Shown piece after piece: positions 23,514 through 32,640 of a DNA stretch of 64,000 nt. A program made the translations under genes and the position numbers. The stretch lies in contig NZ_FNRI01000009.1 in the NCBI RefSeq assembly GCF_900107675.1, forward strand, positions 1 to 64,000, written 5' to 3'. The stretch comes from Alistipes timonensis JC136. Lineage in GTDB: Bacteria > Bacteroidota > Bacteroidia > Bacteroidales > Rikenellaceae. Within the stretch, counting starts at the first letter, position 1. The number at the start of each line of letters is the position of its first letter. The notes under the pieces are model-generated. The model ran no database searches. It was not told the DNA's origin and saw only the letters and a list, made by a program, of their open reading frames with translations.

Positions 23514-24800
23514 ATGCTCTCTTCATCCGAACGCCGAAAGATCATCGACCTCATCAACTGCGAAGTGGTGCCCGCCATCGGGTGCACCGAGCCGATTGCC
23601 GTGGCGCTGTGCACGGCGCGCGCTGCGGAGACCCTGGGTGCGGAGCCCGAAAGGATCACCGTGCGCCTGAGCGCCAACATCCTCAAAAACGCCATGGGCG
23701 TTGGGATTCCCGGGACGGGGATGATCGGACTGCCGATCGCCGTGGCCCTCGGGGCTTTGATCGGCCGTTCGGAATACCGGTTGGAGGTGCTGCGCGACGT
23801 GACGCCGGAGGCCGTCGAACGCGGCCGGGAGATGATCGACCGGCGGTGCATCTCGATCGGGCTGAAGGAGGGCGTCTGCGAAAAGCTCTACATCGAGGCG
23901 GAGGTCGAAGCGGACGGACATCGGGCCGTGGCGGTCATTGCCGGCGGGCATACGGATTTCGTCTTCGTGAGCCGCGACGGCGAGGTGTTGTTCGACAAAC
24001 GGACCCCCGCGGAGTGTGACGACGAGGCCGGAGAGGTGCCCCTGACCCTGGCCCGGGTGTGGGATTTCGCCATGACCTCGCCCGTGGACGAACTGCGCTT
24101 CATCCTCGAGACCCGCCGCCTGAACATGGCTGCCGCCGAGCGGTCGTTCGCCGGCGAGTACGGTCATTGCGTGGGCCGCACGCTGCGCTGCGACCGTGAA
24201 CGGAAGGTGATGGGCGACAGCATCTTCACGCGGATTCTATCCTATACCTCGGCGGCCTGCGACGCCCGTATGGCGGGGGCGATGATTCCGGTGATGAGCA
24301 ATTCGGGCAGCGGCAACCAGGGCATTGCCGCGACGCTTCCCGTGGCGGTCTACGCCGATGAAATGCAGGCCACGGAAGAGCAGACGATCCGTGCGCTGGC
24401 GCTGAGCCACCTGACGGTGATCTACATCAAACAGAGCCTCGGGCGGCTGTCGGCCCTGTGCGGCTGCGTGGTGGCCGCAACGGGTTCGAGCTGCGGCATC
24501 ACCTACCTGATGGGCGGCGGTTACGACCAGGCGGCCGCGGCGGTGAAGAACATGATCGCCAACCTGACGGGCATGATCTGCGACGGCGCCAAACCCAGCT
24601 GTGCGATGAAACTCACGAGCGGCGTCTCGACGGCCGTGCTCTCGGCGATGATGGCTATGGACGGCCGCTGTGTCAGTCCGGTCGAGGGGATCATCGAGGA
24701 GGATGTGGACCGTTGCATCCGCAACCTGACGACTATCGGCCGTGAGGGCATGGACGAAACCGACCGGCTCGTGCTTCGAATAATGACCAATAAATGCTGA
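23514..24800 (+). CDS. L-cysteine desulfidase family protein (UPF0597, CyuA/YhaM-like)
   Basis: The 428-residue protein belongs to the serine-dehydratase-alpha-like UPF0597 family, whose characterised members degrade L-cysteine to pyruvate, ammonia and sulfide with a [4Fe-4S] cluster. Conserved Cys residues are seen in VVPAIGCTEP (about 24), in the CGCVVAATGSSCGI stretch (about 315-327) and in GAKPSCAMK (about 363). The NSGSGNQGIAATLP loop is also typical. The gene is followed, with no gap, by the histidine phosphatase gene. A palindromic operator candidate overlaps its transcription start. Confidence 0.9.
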   Translation: MLSSSERRKIIDLINCEVVPAIGCTEPIAVALCTARAAETLGAEPERITVRLSANILKNAMGVGIPGTGMIGLPIAVALGALIGRSEYRLEVLRDVTPEAVERGREMIDRRCISIGLKEGVCEKLYIEAEVEADGHRAVAVIAGGHTDFVFVSRDGEVLFDKRTPAECDDEAGEVPLTLARVWDFAMTSPVDELRFILETRRLNMAAAERSFAGEYGHCVGRTLRCDRERKVMGDSIFTRILSYTSAACDARMAGAMIPVMSNSGSGNQGIAATLPVAVYADEMQATEEQTIRALALSHLTVIYIKQSLGRLSALCGCVVAATGSSCGITYLMGGGYDQAAAAVKNMIANLTGMICDGAKPSCAMKLTSGVSTAVLSAMMAMDGRCVSPVEGIIEEDVDRCIRNLTTIGREGMDETDRLVLRIMTNKC

Positions 24801-24802
24801 TT

Positions 24803-26071
24803 ATGAGATATCTTACACTGAAAATCCGGCTGCTGGCGCTGTTGCTGCTCTCCGGAACCTGCGCCGCGGCGCAGCCCACCCCTGCCGAACTCGCCGCGCA
24901 TCCCGAACGCTCGGCGGGAATTTACCATTCCTACGAATACCTGCCGGGGCCCGACGTCCCCATTCCCGCAGGTTACGAACCTTTCTACATCAGCCATTAC
25001 GGCCGTCACGGCAGCCGCTACCACTCTAAGGAGAAGGCCTACGCCCAGCCTCTCGACGTGCTGCGCCGGGCCGCTGAGGCCGGCAAGCTGACCCCGAAGG
25101 GGCAGGAGGTGCTGGCGAAGGCCGAGGCGTTGGCCGAAGACGCCCGCCTGCGTTACGGGGATCTTTCGCCCCGCGGAGTTGCCGAGCACCGGGGCATAGC
25201 CGAGCGCATGTATGCGGCCTGGCCCGGGGTCTTTTCGACCGACGGCGGCCGCGTGTGCCGTGTCGAGAGCCGCTCGACGCTCGTGCCGCGCTGTATTCTG
25301 AGCATGGCGGCTTTCAACGAACGTCTCAAAGAACTCAATCCCGCGATCTCGACCACTCGCGACGCGAGCGGGCGCTACCTCGATTACATGGCGCGGGGAA
25401 ATTCGCAGGCGCTTGCCCGAGAGGCGATTGCGGCGGTCGCCGACAGTCTGAGCCGTGCGCGGCTGAACCCCGACCGGCTGGTGCGGTCGCTGGTCACCGA
25501 TTCCCGGGTCGTCGCCGATCCGCTGGAACTGATGCAGGACCTTTTCCTGCTCGCCGGCATCGTCCAAGATGTCAGCCATCTGGGCATTGAACCGTTCTAC
25601 GACATCTTTACCGACGAGGAACTCTACTCGCTCTGGGAGTGCGAGAACGCCCTTCGCTATATGCAGATGGGACCCTCGGCTCGCTTCGGAGGGCCGATCG
25701 TCGCCGATGCCGGGGCGCTGCTGCGCAATATCGTCGAGACGGCCGACAAGGTCGTCCGGGGTGAGTCGGGCCTTTCGGCTTCGCTGCGCTTCGGGCACGA
25801 CACCTGCATAACGCCGATGCTGGCTCTGCTGGGCGTTGAGGGCGCTTCGACGCGCGTGGAGTCGCTCGACGACATCGCCGCGGCGTGGAATGCCCAGACC
25901 GTGACGCCGATGGGCACCAACATCCAGTTCGTCTTCTTCCGCAATCCCGCGACGGGCGATGTGCGGGTTCGCGTGCTGCACAACGAGCGCGACGCCCGGC
26001 TGCCGATATCCGGCGGTCCCTACTACCCGTGGGCGGAGCTGAAAGAATACTGTGAGTCGCTTTACGGATGA
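24803..26071 (+). CDS. Histidine-acid phosphatase (MINPP/phytase-like), exported
   Basis: The 422-residue protein has a signal peptide (LLALLLLSGTCAAAQ, cleavage near 24). The histidine-phosphatase active-site motif is SHYGRHGSRYH (about 66-76), and the distal catalytic pair is RFGHDTC (about 332-338). This architecture fits multiple inositol polyphosphate phosphatases, which remove phosphate from phytate in the periplasm or in vesicles. ATG 24803 is taken as the start; an ATG 9 bp upstream overlaps the desulfidase stop and is also possible. A terminator follows at 26097. Confidence 0.9.
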   Translation: MRYLTLKIRLLALLLLSGTCAAAQPTPAELAAHPERSAGIYHSYEYLPGPDVPIPAGYEPFYISHYGRHGSRYHSKEKAYAQPLDVLRRAAEAGKLTPKGQEVLAKAEALAEDARLRYGDLSPRGVAEHRGIAERMYAAWPGVFSTDGGRVCRVESRSTLVPRCILSMAAFNERLKELNPAISTTRDASGRYLDYMARGNSQALAREAIAAVADSLSRARLNPDRLVRSLVTDSRVVADPLELMQDLFLLAGIVQDVSHLGIEPFYDIFTDEELYSLWECENALRYMQMGPSARFGGPIVADAGALLRNIVETADKVVRGESGLSASLRFGHDTCITPMLALLGVEGASTRVESLDDIAAAWNAQTVTPMGTNIQFVFFRNPATGDVRVRVLHNERDARLPISGGPYYPWAELKEYCESLYG

Positions 26072-26096
26072 TGCTCCCGGATCACGGAAAAAGAAG

Positions 26097-26127
26097 CGTG
26101 CAGCCCCGCAAGAGGCTGCACGTTTTT
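26097..26127 (+). terminator. Terminator of the desulfidase-phosphatase operon
   Basis: CGTGCAGCC (26097-26105) pairs with GGCTGCACG (26114-26122), followed by five T. Confidence 0.88.
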
Positions 26128-26149
26128 ATGGATGTCACCGGATGGCGGT

Positions 26150-27376
26150 TCAGTGGAAGATCGTTTTGACGATGATGTCCGTTGCCCCCTGGTGGCGCGT
26201 GGTGTAGTCTTTGGCGATGCGGCTGGTCTTCTGGAGGAACTCCTCGTTGTCGCGCAGGGGGACGAACCACGTCCGCAGTTGCTCATAGTCGCTGACCGAA
26301 CGGGCCGCGCCGAGCGTCACCAGGTCGCGGGCCTCCTTGAATTTCTGGTAGTTGGGGCCGAATGCCACCGGCAGGCCGAACGTCGCGGCTTCGAGCGTGT
26401 TGTGGATGCCGACGCCGAATCCGCCGCCGATGTAGCTCCACGTGGCGTAGCCGTAGACCGACGCGAGAATCCCCACGGTGTCGAGGATCAGCACTTGCCG
26501 TGAGCCGTAAGCCGTACGGGGAGTGCACTGCGTGTAGCGCAGGGCGCCGCCTTTGACCTCGGACATCAGGCGTGCGATGCGGCTTTCGTCCATCTCGTGG
26601 GGGGCAACGACGAATTTCACGCAGGGATTGTCGTTGATAAGCCGTATCAGCAGCTCCTCGTCGGGTTCCCACGTGGACCCCGCGACGAACAGCCGGTCGT
26701 CGGCCTTGAAGCGGTCGATGATGTCGATGTGCTTGGCTGCCCGGGCGATCTCGGCGACGCGGTCGAAGCGCGTATCGCCGGCTACCAGCACGTTGTCGAA
26801 ACCGAGCGTCGCCAGCAGTTTCTTCGACTCCTCGTTCTGCACGAACATCACATCGAACGACTCGAGGGCCTGCCGCCACATGCCGCCGTAGGGGCGGAAG
26901 AAGACCGAATTGCGCCGGAAGATGGCCGATACGACATAGGTGCGGACCTTGCGGCGGCGCAGTTCGCGCAGCAGGTTGAGCCAGTATTCGTATTTGACGA
27001 AGATTGCGATTTCGGGGCGGGCGGCGTCGAGGAACCGGCGGGCGTTGCGCGGCGTGTCGAGGGGCAGGTAGAAGATGTAGTCGGCGCCCTTGTAGTTCTT
27101 GCGGATCTCATAGCCCGAGGGCGAGAAGAAGGTGACGAGGATTTTGTATTCGGGATAGTCCTTGCGAATTCGTTCGATGATGGGACGCCCCTGCTCGAAC
27201 TCCCCGAGTGACGCGACATGCACCCAGACGATTCGGGCGGAGGGGTCGATGGCTTCCCGCATGCGTCGGAAAAGGTCTTTGCGGCCTTCGAGCCAGAGCC
27301 GGGCCTTCTGATGACGCGGCGCTACGAGGCGTATGGCCCATACATAGAGAAGCAGACCGAAATTATAGAACCACAT
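26150..27376 (-). CDS. waaA: 3-deoxy-D-manno-octulosonic acid transferase
   Basis: The 408-residue Kdo transferase adds Kdo to lipid A precursors at the inner membrane. It has an N-terminal membrane-associated helix (about 3-20), the Glycos_transf_N domain with WVHVASLGEFEQ (catalytic Glu in the GE pair, about 58), and a C-terminal GT-B half containing YIGGGFGVGIHNTLEAA (about 318-334) and the nucleotide-sugar-binding FGPNYQKFKEA segment. A strong promoter lies at 27467-27497. It is therefore separately transcribed although it follows yraN on the same strand. Confidence 0.95.
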   Translation of the reverse strand: MWFYNFGLLLYVWAIRLVAPRHQKARLWLEGRKDLFRRMREAIDPSARIVWVHVASLGEFEQGRPIIERIRKDYPEYKILVTFFSPSGYEIRKNYKGADYIFYLPLDTPRNARRFLDAARPEIAIFVKYEYWLNLLRELRRRKVRTYVVSAIFRRNSVFFRPYGGMWRQALESFDVMFVQNEESKKLLATLGFDNVLVAGDTRFDRVAEIARAAKHIDIIDRFKADDRLFVAGSTWEPDEELLIRLINDNPCVKFVVAPHEMDESRIARLMSEVKGGALRYTQCTPRTAYGSRQVLILDTVGILASVYGYATWSYIGGGFGVGIHNTLEAATFGLPVAFGPNYQKFKEARDLVTLGAARSVSDYEQLRTWFVPLRDNEEFLQKTSRIAKDYTTRHQGATDIIVKTIFH

Positions 27377-27466
27377 CGGTATTTACGGTGTTGAGGTTTT
27401 CAGTTTCTTGCCTCCTGTGCCCTATCCGCTTGCGGCTCAGCATCAGGAAGTTCTTTTTCAGTCCGG

Positions 27467-27497
27467 CAAAGATAGCATAATTTGTCGGAACTGCAAA
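27467..27497 (-). promoter_or_regulatory. Promoter of waaA
   Basis: On the minus strand TTTG (27497-27494), a 19-bp spacer and TATCTTTG (27474-27467), an excellent match to the phylum consensus. Confidence 0.8.
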
Positions 27498-27498
27498 A

Positions 27499-27864
27499 TT
27501 ACCAGTTGTATTCCAGCGCATTTTCGATCAGCTCGACGCGGACCGTTCCGTCGGGAAACGCCTCGGCCGAGGCCAGGTCGAACTGCACTTCTCCCTCCCA
27601 GCCCGTCGTGCGCAGGTAGCAGGCGGCGGCGCGGCTCAGGGCCCGGAATTTCCGCTGCGTGGCGGCAGCCTCGGGCGGCGTGAGCGACCCCGTCCGGCGG
27701 GTTTTGACCTCCACGAAATGCAGAACGCCGTCTTTCAGCGCTACGATGTCCAGCTCGTCGCGGCCCTGCCGCCAGTTGAGGGCGCAGATGTCGTATCCCG
27801 CGCGGCGGAGGTGTTCGGTCGCGGCGCGTTCGCCGGCCTGTCCCGTCTCGGCTGCGGCGGTCAT
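27499..27864 (-). CDS. yraN: YraN family endonuclease-like protein (UPF0102)
   Basis: The 121-residue UPF0102 protein has a PD-(D/E)XK-type core (RDELDIVALKDGVLHFVEVKTR, with Asp at about 39 and the Glu-x-Lys at about 53-55). The family resembles Holliday-junction resolvases but lacks an agreed function. The start at ATG 27864 overlaps the tyrA stop (ATGA), so it is translationally coupled to tyrA. Confidence 0.9.
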   Translation of the reverse strand: MTAAAETGQAGERAATEHLRRAGYDICALNWRQGRDELDIVALKDGVLHFVEVKTRRTGSLTPPEAAATQRKFRALSRAAACYLRTTGWEGEVQFDLASAEAFPDGTVRVELIENALEYNW

Positions 27865-28706
27865 CAGCGGATGATGCGCTGAATGGTGTTGGCGCGGTCC
27901 ATGGCGTTTTTCAGCCCTTCGGCATCGTCGCGTTCGAGCATCCGGCGCATGATCTGCAACTGGTGGATGTGTTCGCGCAGGACGTCCAGCACGTTGTACT
28001 TGTTTTGCAGCAGGATCGGGACCCACGTCGCTGCGGAACTCTTGGCCAGGCGCACCGTGCTTTCGAAACCGCCGCCCGCCAGGTCGAAGATGTGGCGCTC
28101 CTCGCGCTCCTTTTCGAGCACCGTGAGGGCCAGCGCGAACGACGTGACGTGCGAGATGTGCGAAACGTAGGCTGCGTGCAGGTCGTGCTCCTCGGGGTCC
28201 ATGTAGACTGCCGGGCAGCCCAGCGAGCGGAAAATCCGTTCCACGACGGCCAGCGCGTCCTTGTCGCTGCGGACGGTGTCGCACAGCACGACGCTGCGTC
28301 CCGTGAAAGCGCCTTGCTGGGCGGCCCTGGGACCGCTGTACTCCGTACCCCACATCGGGTGTGCGGCGACGAAGCGTCCGCGGTGCGCGTGCATCGAGAT
28401 CACTTCGCACAACTCGCCTTTGATCGAACCCATGTCCATCACCACCTGTTTGTCGTTCACGCGGTTGAGCGCTTTGACGGCCATCAGCGGGATGGTGTCG
28501 ACGGGGGTGGCCAGCACCACGAGGTCTGCCTCGGCGATGCCCTCTTCGAAGCCGACCATGCGGTCCGCCAGCCCCAGTTGCAGGGCCTCGACCGCATGTT
28601 CCTCGGTGTTTTCAACGCCGAGTATCTCCTCCGCGAGCTCGTGGTCGCGCAGGGCCAAGGCGAACGAGCCTCCGATGAGACCCATGCCCGCAATCAGTAC
28701 TTTCAT
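27864..28706 (-). CDS. tyrA: Prephenate dehydrogenase
   Basis: The 280-residue enzyme converts prephenate to 4-hydroxyphenylpyruvate in tyrosine synthesis. The N-terminal Rossmann motif GMGLIGGSFALAL (about 7-19) binds NAD(P). The catalytic region contains AAHPMWGTEYSGP (His at about 116) and a helical dimerisation domain with the SHISHVTSFALAL segment. There is no chorismate mutase or ACT domain. It overlaps yraN by 4 bp. Confidence 0.92.
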   Translation of the reverse strand: MKVLIAGMGLIGGSFALALRDHELAEEILGVENTEEHAVEALQLGLADRMVGFEEGIAEADLVVLATPVDTIPLMAVKALNRVNDKQVVMDMGSIKGELCEVISMHAHRGRFVAAHPMWGTEYSGPRAAQQGAFTGRSVVLCDTVRSDKDALAVVERIFRSLGCPAVYMDPEEHDLHAAYVSHISHVTSFALALTVLEKEREERHIFDLAGGGFESTVRLAKSSAATWVPILLQNKYNVLDVLREHIHQLQIMRRMLERDDAEGLKNAMDRANTIQRIIR

Positions 28707-28726
28707 GGCAGATATACCTATTTATA

Positions 28727-29428
28727 TTATAACAAAAAAGAGAGGTCGCCGCCCGGCTCTACCTCGAAGGTTTCCACGCCTTTGCGGAACATCCGCATCG
28801 GACGCTTGCCGATCAGTTCCAGTTTTCCGTCCTCGAGCCGCAGCATGCATCCCTCGCGCAGTCCGGCCACCCAGCGGCGCGGATTGGCCTCGATGTATTC
28901 GAGGATGCGCTGTTCGCGCGTCTCGCCCGCATGTCCTTCGGGATTGGCGTCGAGGTAGTGGGGGTTGATCTGGAACTTCACGGCCCCGATGGCGCTGAAC
29001 GATTCGGGTTCGACGATGGGCATATCGTTTGTGGTGCAGATCGTCGGGCAGCAGACGTTGCTGCCGGCGGACCAGCCGACATAAGGTGTTCCGGCTTTGA
29101 TTTTGCGGAGTATGGCTTTCATCAGCCCTTGCTGCTGCATCTTTTTGGTCAGGGCGAAGGTGTTGCCGCCGCCGACGCAGACGGCTTCGGCCGTGCGGAT
29201 CAGGGCCGCAGGGTCCTTGGCCCGGTGCACCGAGCGTACGCGGATGCCGAGTTCGGCGAAACGCGCCTGTACCTTCTTCTCGTATTCGGCGTAGGAGAAG
29301 GTGACCGCGGCATAGGGCACGAAGACCACTTCGCGCACCCCGTCGAGGAACCGACCTATCTCGGGCAGCGGATAACGCAGATATTCCTCGCCGGCATTGG
29401 TCGAATTCGAGATCAGAAGCAATTTCAT
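28727..29428 (-). CDS. pepE: Dipeptidase E (Asp-specific, S51 family)
   Basis: The 233-residue peptidase cleaves dipeptides with N-terminal aspartate. The S51 nucleophile sits in GWSAGSN (Ser at about 119), with VCVGGGNTF before it and the INPHYLDANPEGHAGETRE region carrying the catalytic His. The family length is about 230 residues. It lies 20 bp upstream of tyrA on the same strand and is divergent from acpP. Confidence 0.92.
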   Translation of the reverse strand: MKLLLISNSTNAGEEYLRYPLPEIGRFLDGVREVVFVPYAAVTFSYAEYEKKVQARFAELGIRVRSVHRAKDPAALIRTAEAVCVGGGNTFALTKKMQQQGLMKAILRKIKAGTPYVGWSAGSNVCCPTICTTNDMPIVEPESFSAIGAVKFQINPHYLDANPEGHAGETREQRILEYIEANPRRWVAGLREGCMLRLEDGKLELIGKRPMRMFRKGVETFEVEPGGDLSFLL

Positions 29429-29505
29429 AAGGCTATGGTTTTGAATGTATTAATTAAAAAAGTGTGCTAAATGTCGAAAAAGTTGTGAATAAAAAATCAC
29501 GCCGT

Positions 29506-29539
29506 TTTGTCAAAAGTAATAAAAAAAGTGTTACTTTTG
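29506..29539 (+). promoter_or_regulatory. Promoter of acpP-fabF
   Basis: TTTG (29506-29509), a 22-bp spacer and TACTTTTG (29532-29539), about 67 bp before the acpP start. Confidence 0.65.
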
Positions 29540-29606
29540 CGCAAAATTGCTCTGGAAATGCATGAGAACTATTTCCAAATAATTGTTTAACTAAAAAATT
29601 AAAATT

Positions 29607-29843
29607 ATGTCAGAAGTTCAATCAAAAGTTGTCGAGATCATCGTCGACAAGCTGGGTGTTAAGGAGTCGGAGGTAGTACCCGAAGCAAGCTTCACCAACC
29701 ACCTGGGCGCAGACTCGCTCGACACTGTAGAGCTGATCATGGAGTTCGAGAAGGCTTTCGATATCCAGATCCCGGATGAGGACGCTGAGAAGATCGCTAC
29801 CGTAGGTGACGCTGTCAGCTACATCGAGGAGCACAAGAAATAA
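29607..29843 (+). CDS. acpP: Acyl carrier protein
   Basis: The 78-residue acidic protein carries growing fatty acyl chains on a 4'-phosphopantetheine attached to Ser37 in the motif GADSLDTVEL. Its length and four-helix pattern are typical. It is followed 46 bp downstream by fabF, the elongation enzyme that uses it. Confidence 0.97.
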   Translation: MSEVQSKVVEIIVDKLGVKESEVVPEASFTNHLGADSLDTVELIMEFEKAFDIQIPDEDAEKIATVGDAVSYIEEHKK

Positions 29844-29889
29844 TTTTTTCTTTTAGAAATTCGTTCACGGCCAACAAAGCCTTAAATTT

Positions 29890-31137
29890 ATGACAGGAAG
29901 AAGAGTAGTTGTTACGGGCATCGGTACGATCAACCCGCTCGGTAATAATATAGAGGAGTATTTTTCGAATCTGGAGAAGGGAGTCAGCGGTGCCGCACCG
30001 ATTACTCATTTCAATGCCGAAAAATTTAAGACCCAATTTGCTTGTGAAGTAAAGAATTACGACCCGGGCCAGTATTTCGACCGCAAGGAGGTTCGCAAAT
30101 ACGACCTGTTCACCCAGTATGCCCTGATCGCGGCCACGCAGGCCGTGGAGGATTCGGCCCTCGATCTCGAGACGGTCGACAAGGAGCAGGTGGGTGTTAT
30201 CTGGAGCTCGGGCATCGGAGGAATCAAATCTTTCTTCGATGAATGTCTGGGCTGGGCCGCAGGGGACGGAACCCCTCGGTTTAGCCCATTCTTTATTCCT
30301 CGCATGATCTCCGACATCGCAGCCGGTTTCATCTCCATGAAGTACGGCTTCATGGGCCCGAACTATTGCACCGTGTCGGCCTGCGCTTCGTCGAATCACG
30401 GCATCACGGCCGCTTTCGACGCCATTCGTTACGGTAAGGCCGACGTCATGGTCACGGGCGGTTCGGAGGCAGCGGTCAACGAGCCCGCTGTCGGCGGCTT
30501 CAACTCCATGCAGGCGCTCTCGACGCGCAACGACGATCCGCAGCACGCTTCGCGTCCCTTCGACAAGGACCGCGACGGATTCGTGATCGGCGAAGGCGCC
30601 GGGGCACTGGTCCTCGAGGAGTATGAGCACGCCAAAGCACGCGGCGCGAAGATTTACTGCGAGGTTGTCGGCGGAGGCGCTTCGGCCGACGCTTACCACT
30701 TTACGGCTCCCCATCCCGAGGGCAAGGGCGCTATGAAGGCGATGCGCGACGCCATTAAGGACGCCGGCATCAAACCCGAGGACATCGACTATGTGAACGT
30801 ACACGGAACCTCGACCCCCGCGGGCGACATTCCCGAACTGAAGGCCGTAGCAGGCGTTCTGGGCGAGCACGTTTACAATGTCAACATCTCCTCGACCAAA
30901 TCGATGACGGGCCACCTGCTGGGTGCCGCCGGAGCCGTTGAGGCCCTGGCCTGCATCTTCGCGATGACGCACGGCGTGGTGCCCCCCACGATCAACTGCG
31001 AGAATCTCGACCCCGAGATCGACCAGAAATTGAACCTGACGCTCAACAAAGCACAGAAACGCGATGTGAAGTGCACGCTGAGCAACACGTTCGGATTCGG
31101 CGGTCATAACTCGACGGTCATTTTCCGGAAGCTCTAA
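29890..31137 (+). CDS. fabF: 3-oxoacyl-ACP synthase II
   Basis: The 415-residue condensing enzyme elongates acyl-ACP with malonyl-ACP. The active-site Cys lies in TVSACASSNHG (about 165). The two catalytic His are in VHGTSTPAGD (about 303) and TGHLLGAAG (about 340), and the C-terminal FGFGGHN loop is present. It is in one transcription unit with acpP upstream and rnc 20 bp downstream. Confidence 0.97.
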   Translation: MTGRRVVVTGIGTINPLGNNIEEYFSNLEKGVSGAAPITHFNAEKFKTQFACEVKNYDPGQYFDRKEVRKYDLFTQYALIAATQAVEDSALDLETVDKEQVGVIWSSGIGGIKSFFDECLGWAAGDGTPRFSPFFIPRMISDIAAGFISMKYGFMGPNYCTVSACASSNHGITAAFDAIRYGKADVMVTGGSEAAVNEPAVGGFNSMQALSTRNDDPQHASRPFDKDRDGFVIGEGAGALVLEEYEHAKARGAKIYCEVVGGGASADAYHFTAPHPEGKGAMKAMRDAIKDAGIKPEDIDYVNVHGTSTPAGDIPELKAVAGVLGEHVYNVNISSTKSMTGHLLGAAGAVEALACIFAMTHGVVPPTINCENLDPEIDQKLNLTLNKAQKRDVKCTLSNTFGFGGHNSTVIFRKL

Positions 31138-31157
31138 CCCCGATAACGACCCGTGCC

Positions 31158-31949
31158 GTGATTGATTTTCTATTGCGTCCGCTGCGGCGGAATTACGGGC
31201 GTGACCGGGCGTATTACAGAATTGTCGATGATCTGTTCGGATTCATTCCGCACAACATCGAACTTTACAAGCTGGCTTTGATTCACAAGTCAGCTTCTTT
31301 GGTTTTGGAGGATGGCCGGTCGATCAACAACGAGCGCCTGGAGTATCTGGGCGACGCGGTGATCGAGGCCGTGACTTCGGACTACCTGTTCATCGAATAC
31401 CCCGATCGGGACGAGGGGTTTATGACCCAGCTGCGCTCGAAGATCGTTTCGCGGCAGTCGCTCAATGCGCTGGCCGTGAAATTGGGGCTGGATGTCCACG
31501 TGATCTCGAACGGCGGTGCGGGCATCGCCCAGAAGCATATTTACGGCGACGCGTTCGAGGCGATGATGGGCGCGGTCTATCTGGATCAGGGTTATGAGTT
31601 CGTCAACCGCCTGCTGATAAACGATATCTACCTCCGTTTTCTGAACCTGGAGGAGCTCACCGAGTCGGAAACCGATTTTAAGAGCCGTCTGATCGAGTGG
31701 AGCCAGAAGCACCGCCACCGGATCGAGTTCCGCACGGAGCACGACAAGGAGTATGCGTCGAATCACCCGGTATTCTGCTGTACGGTGCTGATCGACGATA
31801 TGGAGGTGGGACACGGCGCCGGGGACTCGAAAAAAGAGGCCGAGCAGCGCGCGTCGTTTTCCGTGTCGCAATACCTGAGCGACGAGCAGTGCGCCTCGCT
31901 GCTGGACAAGGTCGATCGTCTGAGAGCCCATGAAAAACATACACGATAA
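31158..31949 (+). CDS. rnc: Ribonuclease III
   Basis: The 263-residue endonuclease cuts double-stranded RNA in rRNA maturation. The signature NERLEYLGDAVIEA (about 55-68) and GDAFEAMMGAVYLDQG (about 131-146) provide the metal ligands. A double-stranded RNA-binding domain occupies about 170-245. Translation starts at GTG 31158, 20 bp after fabF. Its end overlaps the start of radC by 20 bp. Confidence 0.95.
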   Translation: MIDFLLRPLRRNYGRDRAYYRIVDDLFGFIPHNIELYKLALIHKSASLVLEDGRSINNERLEYLGDAVIEAVTSDYLFIEYPDRDEGFMTQLRSKIVSRQSLNALAVKLGLDVHVISNGGAGIAQKHIYGDAFEAMMGAVYLDQGYEFVNRLLINDIYLRFLNLEELTESETDFKSRLIEWSQKHRHRIEFRTEHDKEYASNHPVFCCTVLIDDMEVGHGAGDSKKEAEQRASFSVSQYLSDEQCASLLDKVDRLRAHEKHTR

Positions 31950-32568
31950 AATGGCCGCACGGGGTGCGGATGCCCTTGACGACGCCGAGTTGCTGACCCT
32001 GCTCACCGAGGACGGGCAGACGGCCCGGGCGTTGCTGGAGGCTTACGACGGTTCGCCGGCGCGCATCGCCGGGGAGTCCGAAGCCCGCCTGCGCATGGTC
32101 GGCGGACTGGGTCTGAAACGGGCGCGGATGCTGCTGGCCGCCGCGGAGTTCGGACGCCGCGTGGCGGCGGACCAAGCTGCGGAGGCCGATTTCGTGACGA
32201 CGAGCGACGACGTGGTGCGGCTGTTCCGGCCGCTGTTGGAACGGCTCGCGCACGAGGAGTGCTGGGTGGTTTACCTCACGGCGTCGAACCGCATCATCGA
32301 ACGCCAGCGCGTGAGTCAGGGCGGGGTGACGGGCACGGTGGTCGATCACCGGCTGATCGTCAAACGGGCGTTGGAACTGCTCGCCACGCAACTGATTCTG
32401 ATTCACAACCATCCGTCGGGCACTCCCGAGGCGAGCGGGCAGGACAAGACGCTGACCGAACGTGTGGCACGTGCCGCGGAGCTGTTCGACATCCGTCTGC
32501 TGGACCACATCATCATCGCCCGCGAAGGGGATTTCTCGTTCCGCCGCGAGGGGTTGATGGGACGGTAG
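31930..32568 (+). CDS. radC: RadC/MPN-domain protein
   Basis: The 212-residue protein has an N-terminal helix-hairpin-helix-like region (about 50-75, RLRMVGGLGLKRA) and a C-terminal JAB/MPN domain with the metal-binding motif HNHPSGTPEASGQD (about 157-170). Despite its name, the family has no proven role in DNA repair. Its start overlaps rnc by 20 bp. A bidirectional terminator follows at 32593. Confidence 0.92.
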   Translation: MKNIHDKMAARGADALDDAELLTLLTEDGQTARALLEAYDGSPARIAGESEARLRMVGGLGLKRARMLLAAAEFGRRVAADQAAEADFVTTSDDVVRLFRPLLERLAHEECWVVYLTASNRIIERQRVSQGGVTGTVVDHRLIVKRALELLATQLILIHNHPSGTPEASGQDKTLTERVARAAELFDIRLLDHIIIAREGDFSFRREGLMGR

Positions 32569-32592
32569 GTCTCCCGGGAGGGGGTAAAATAA

Positions 32593-32617
32593 ACGGCGGT
32601 CTTACAAAGACCGCCGT
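32593..32617. terminator. Terminator between radC and the BACON lipoprotein gene
   Basis: ACGGCGGTCTT pairs with AAGACCGCCGT around ACAA, between two converging genes. It is probably bidirectional. Confidence 0.75.
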
Positions 32618-32640
32618 TCGGTTTTCGGGAGGAAAGTCCG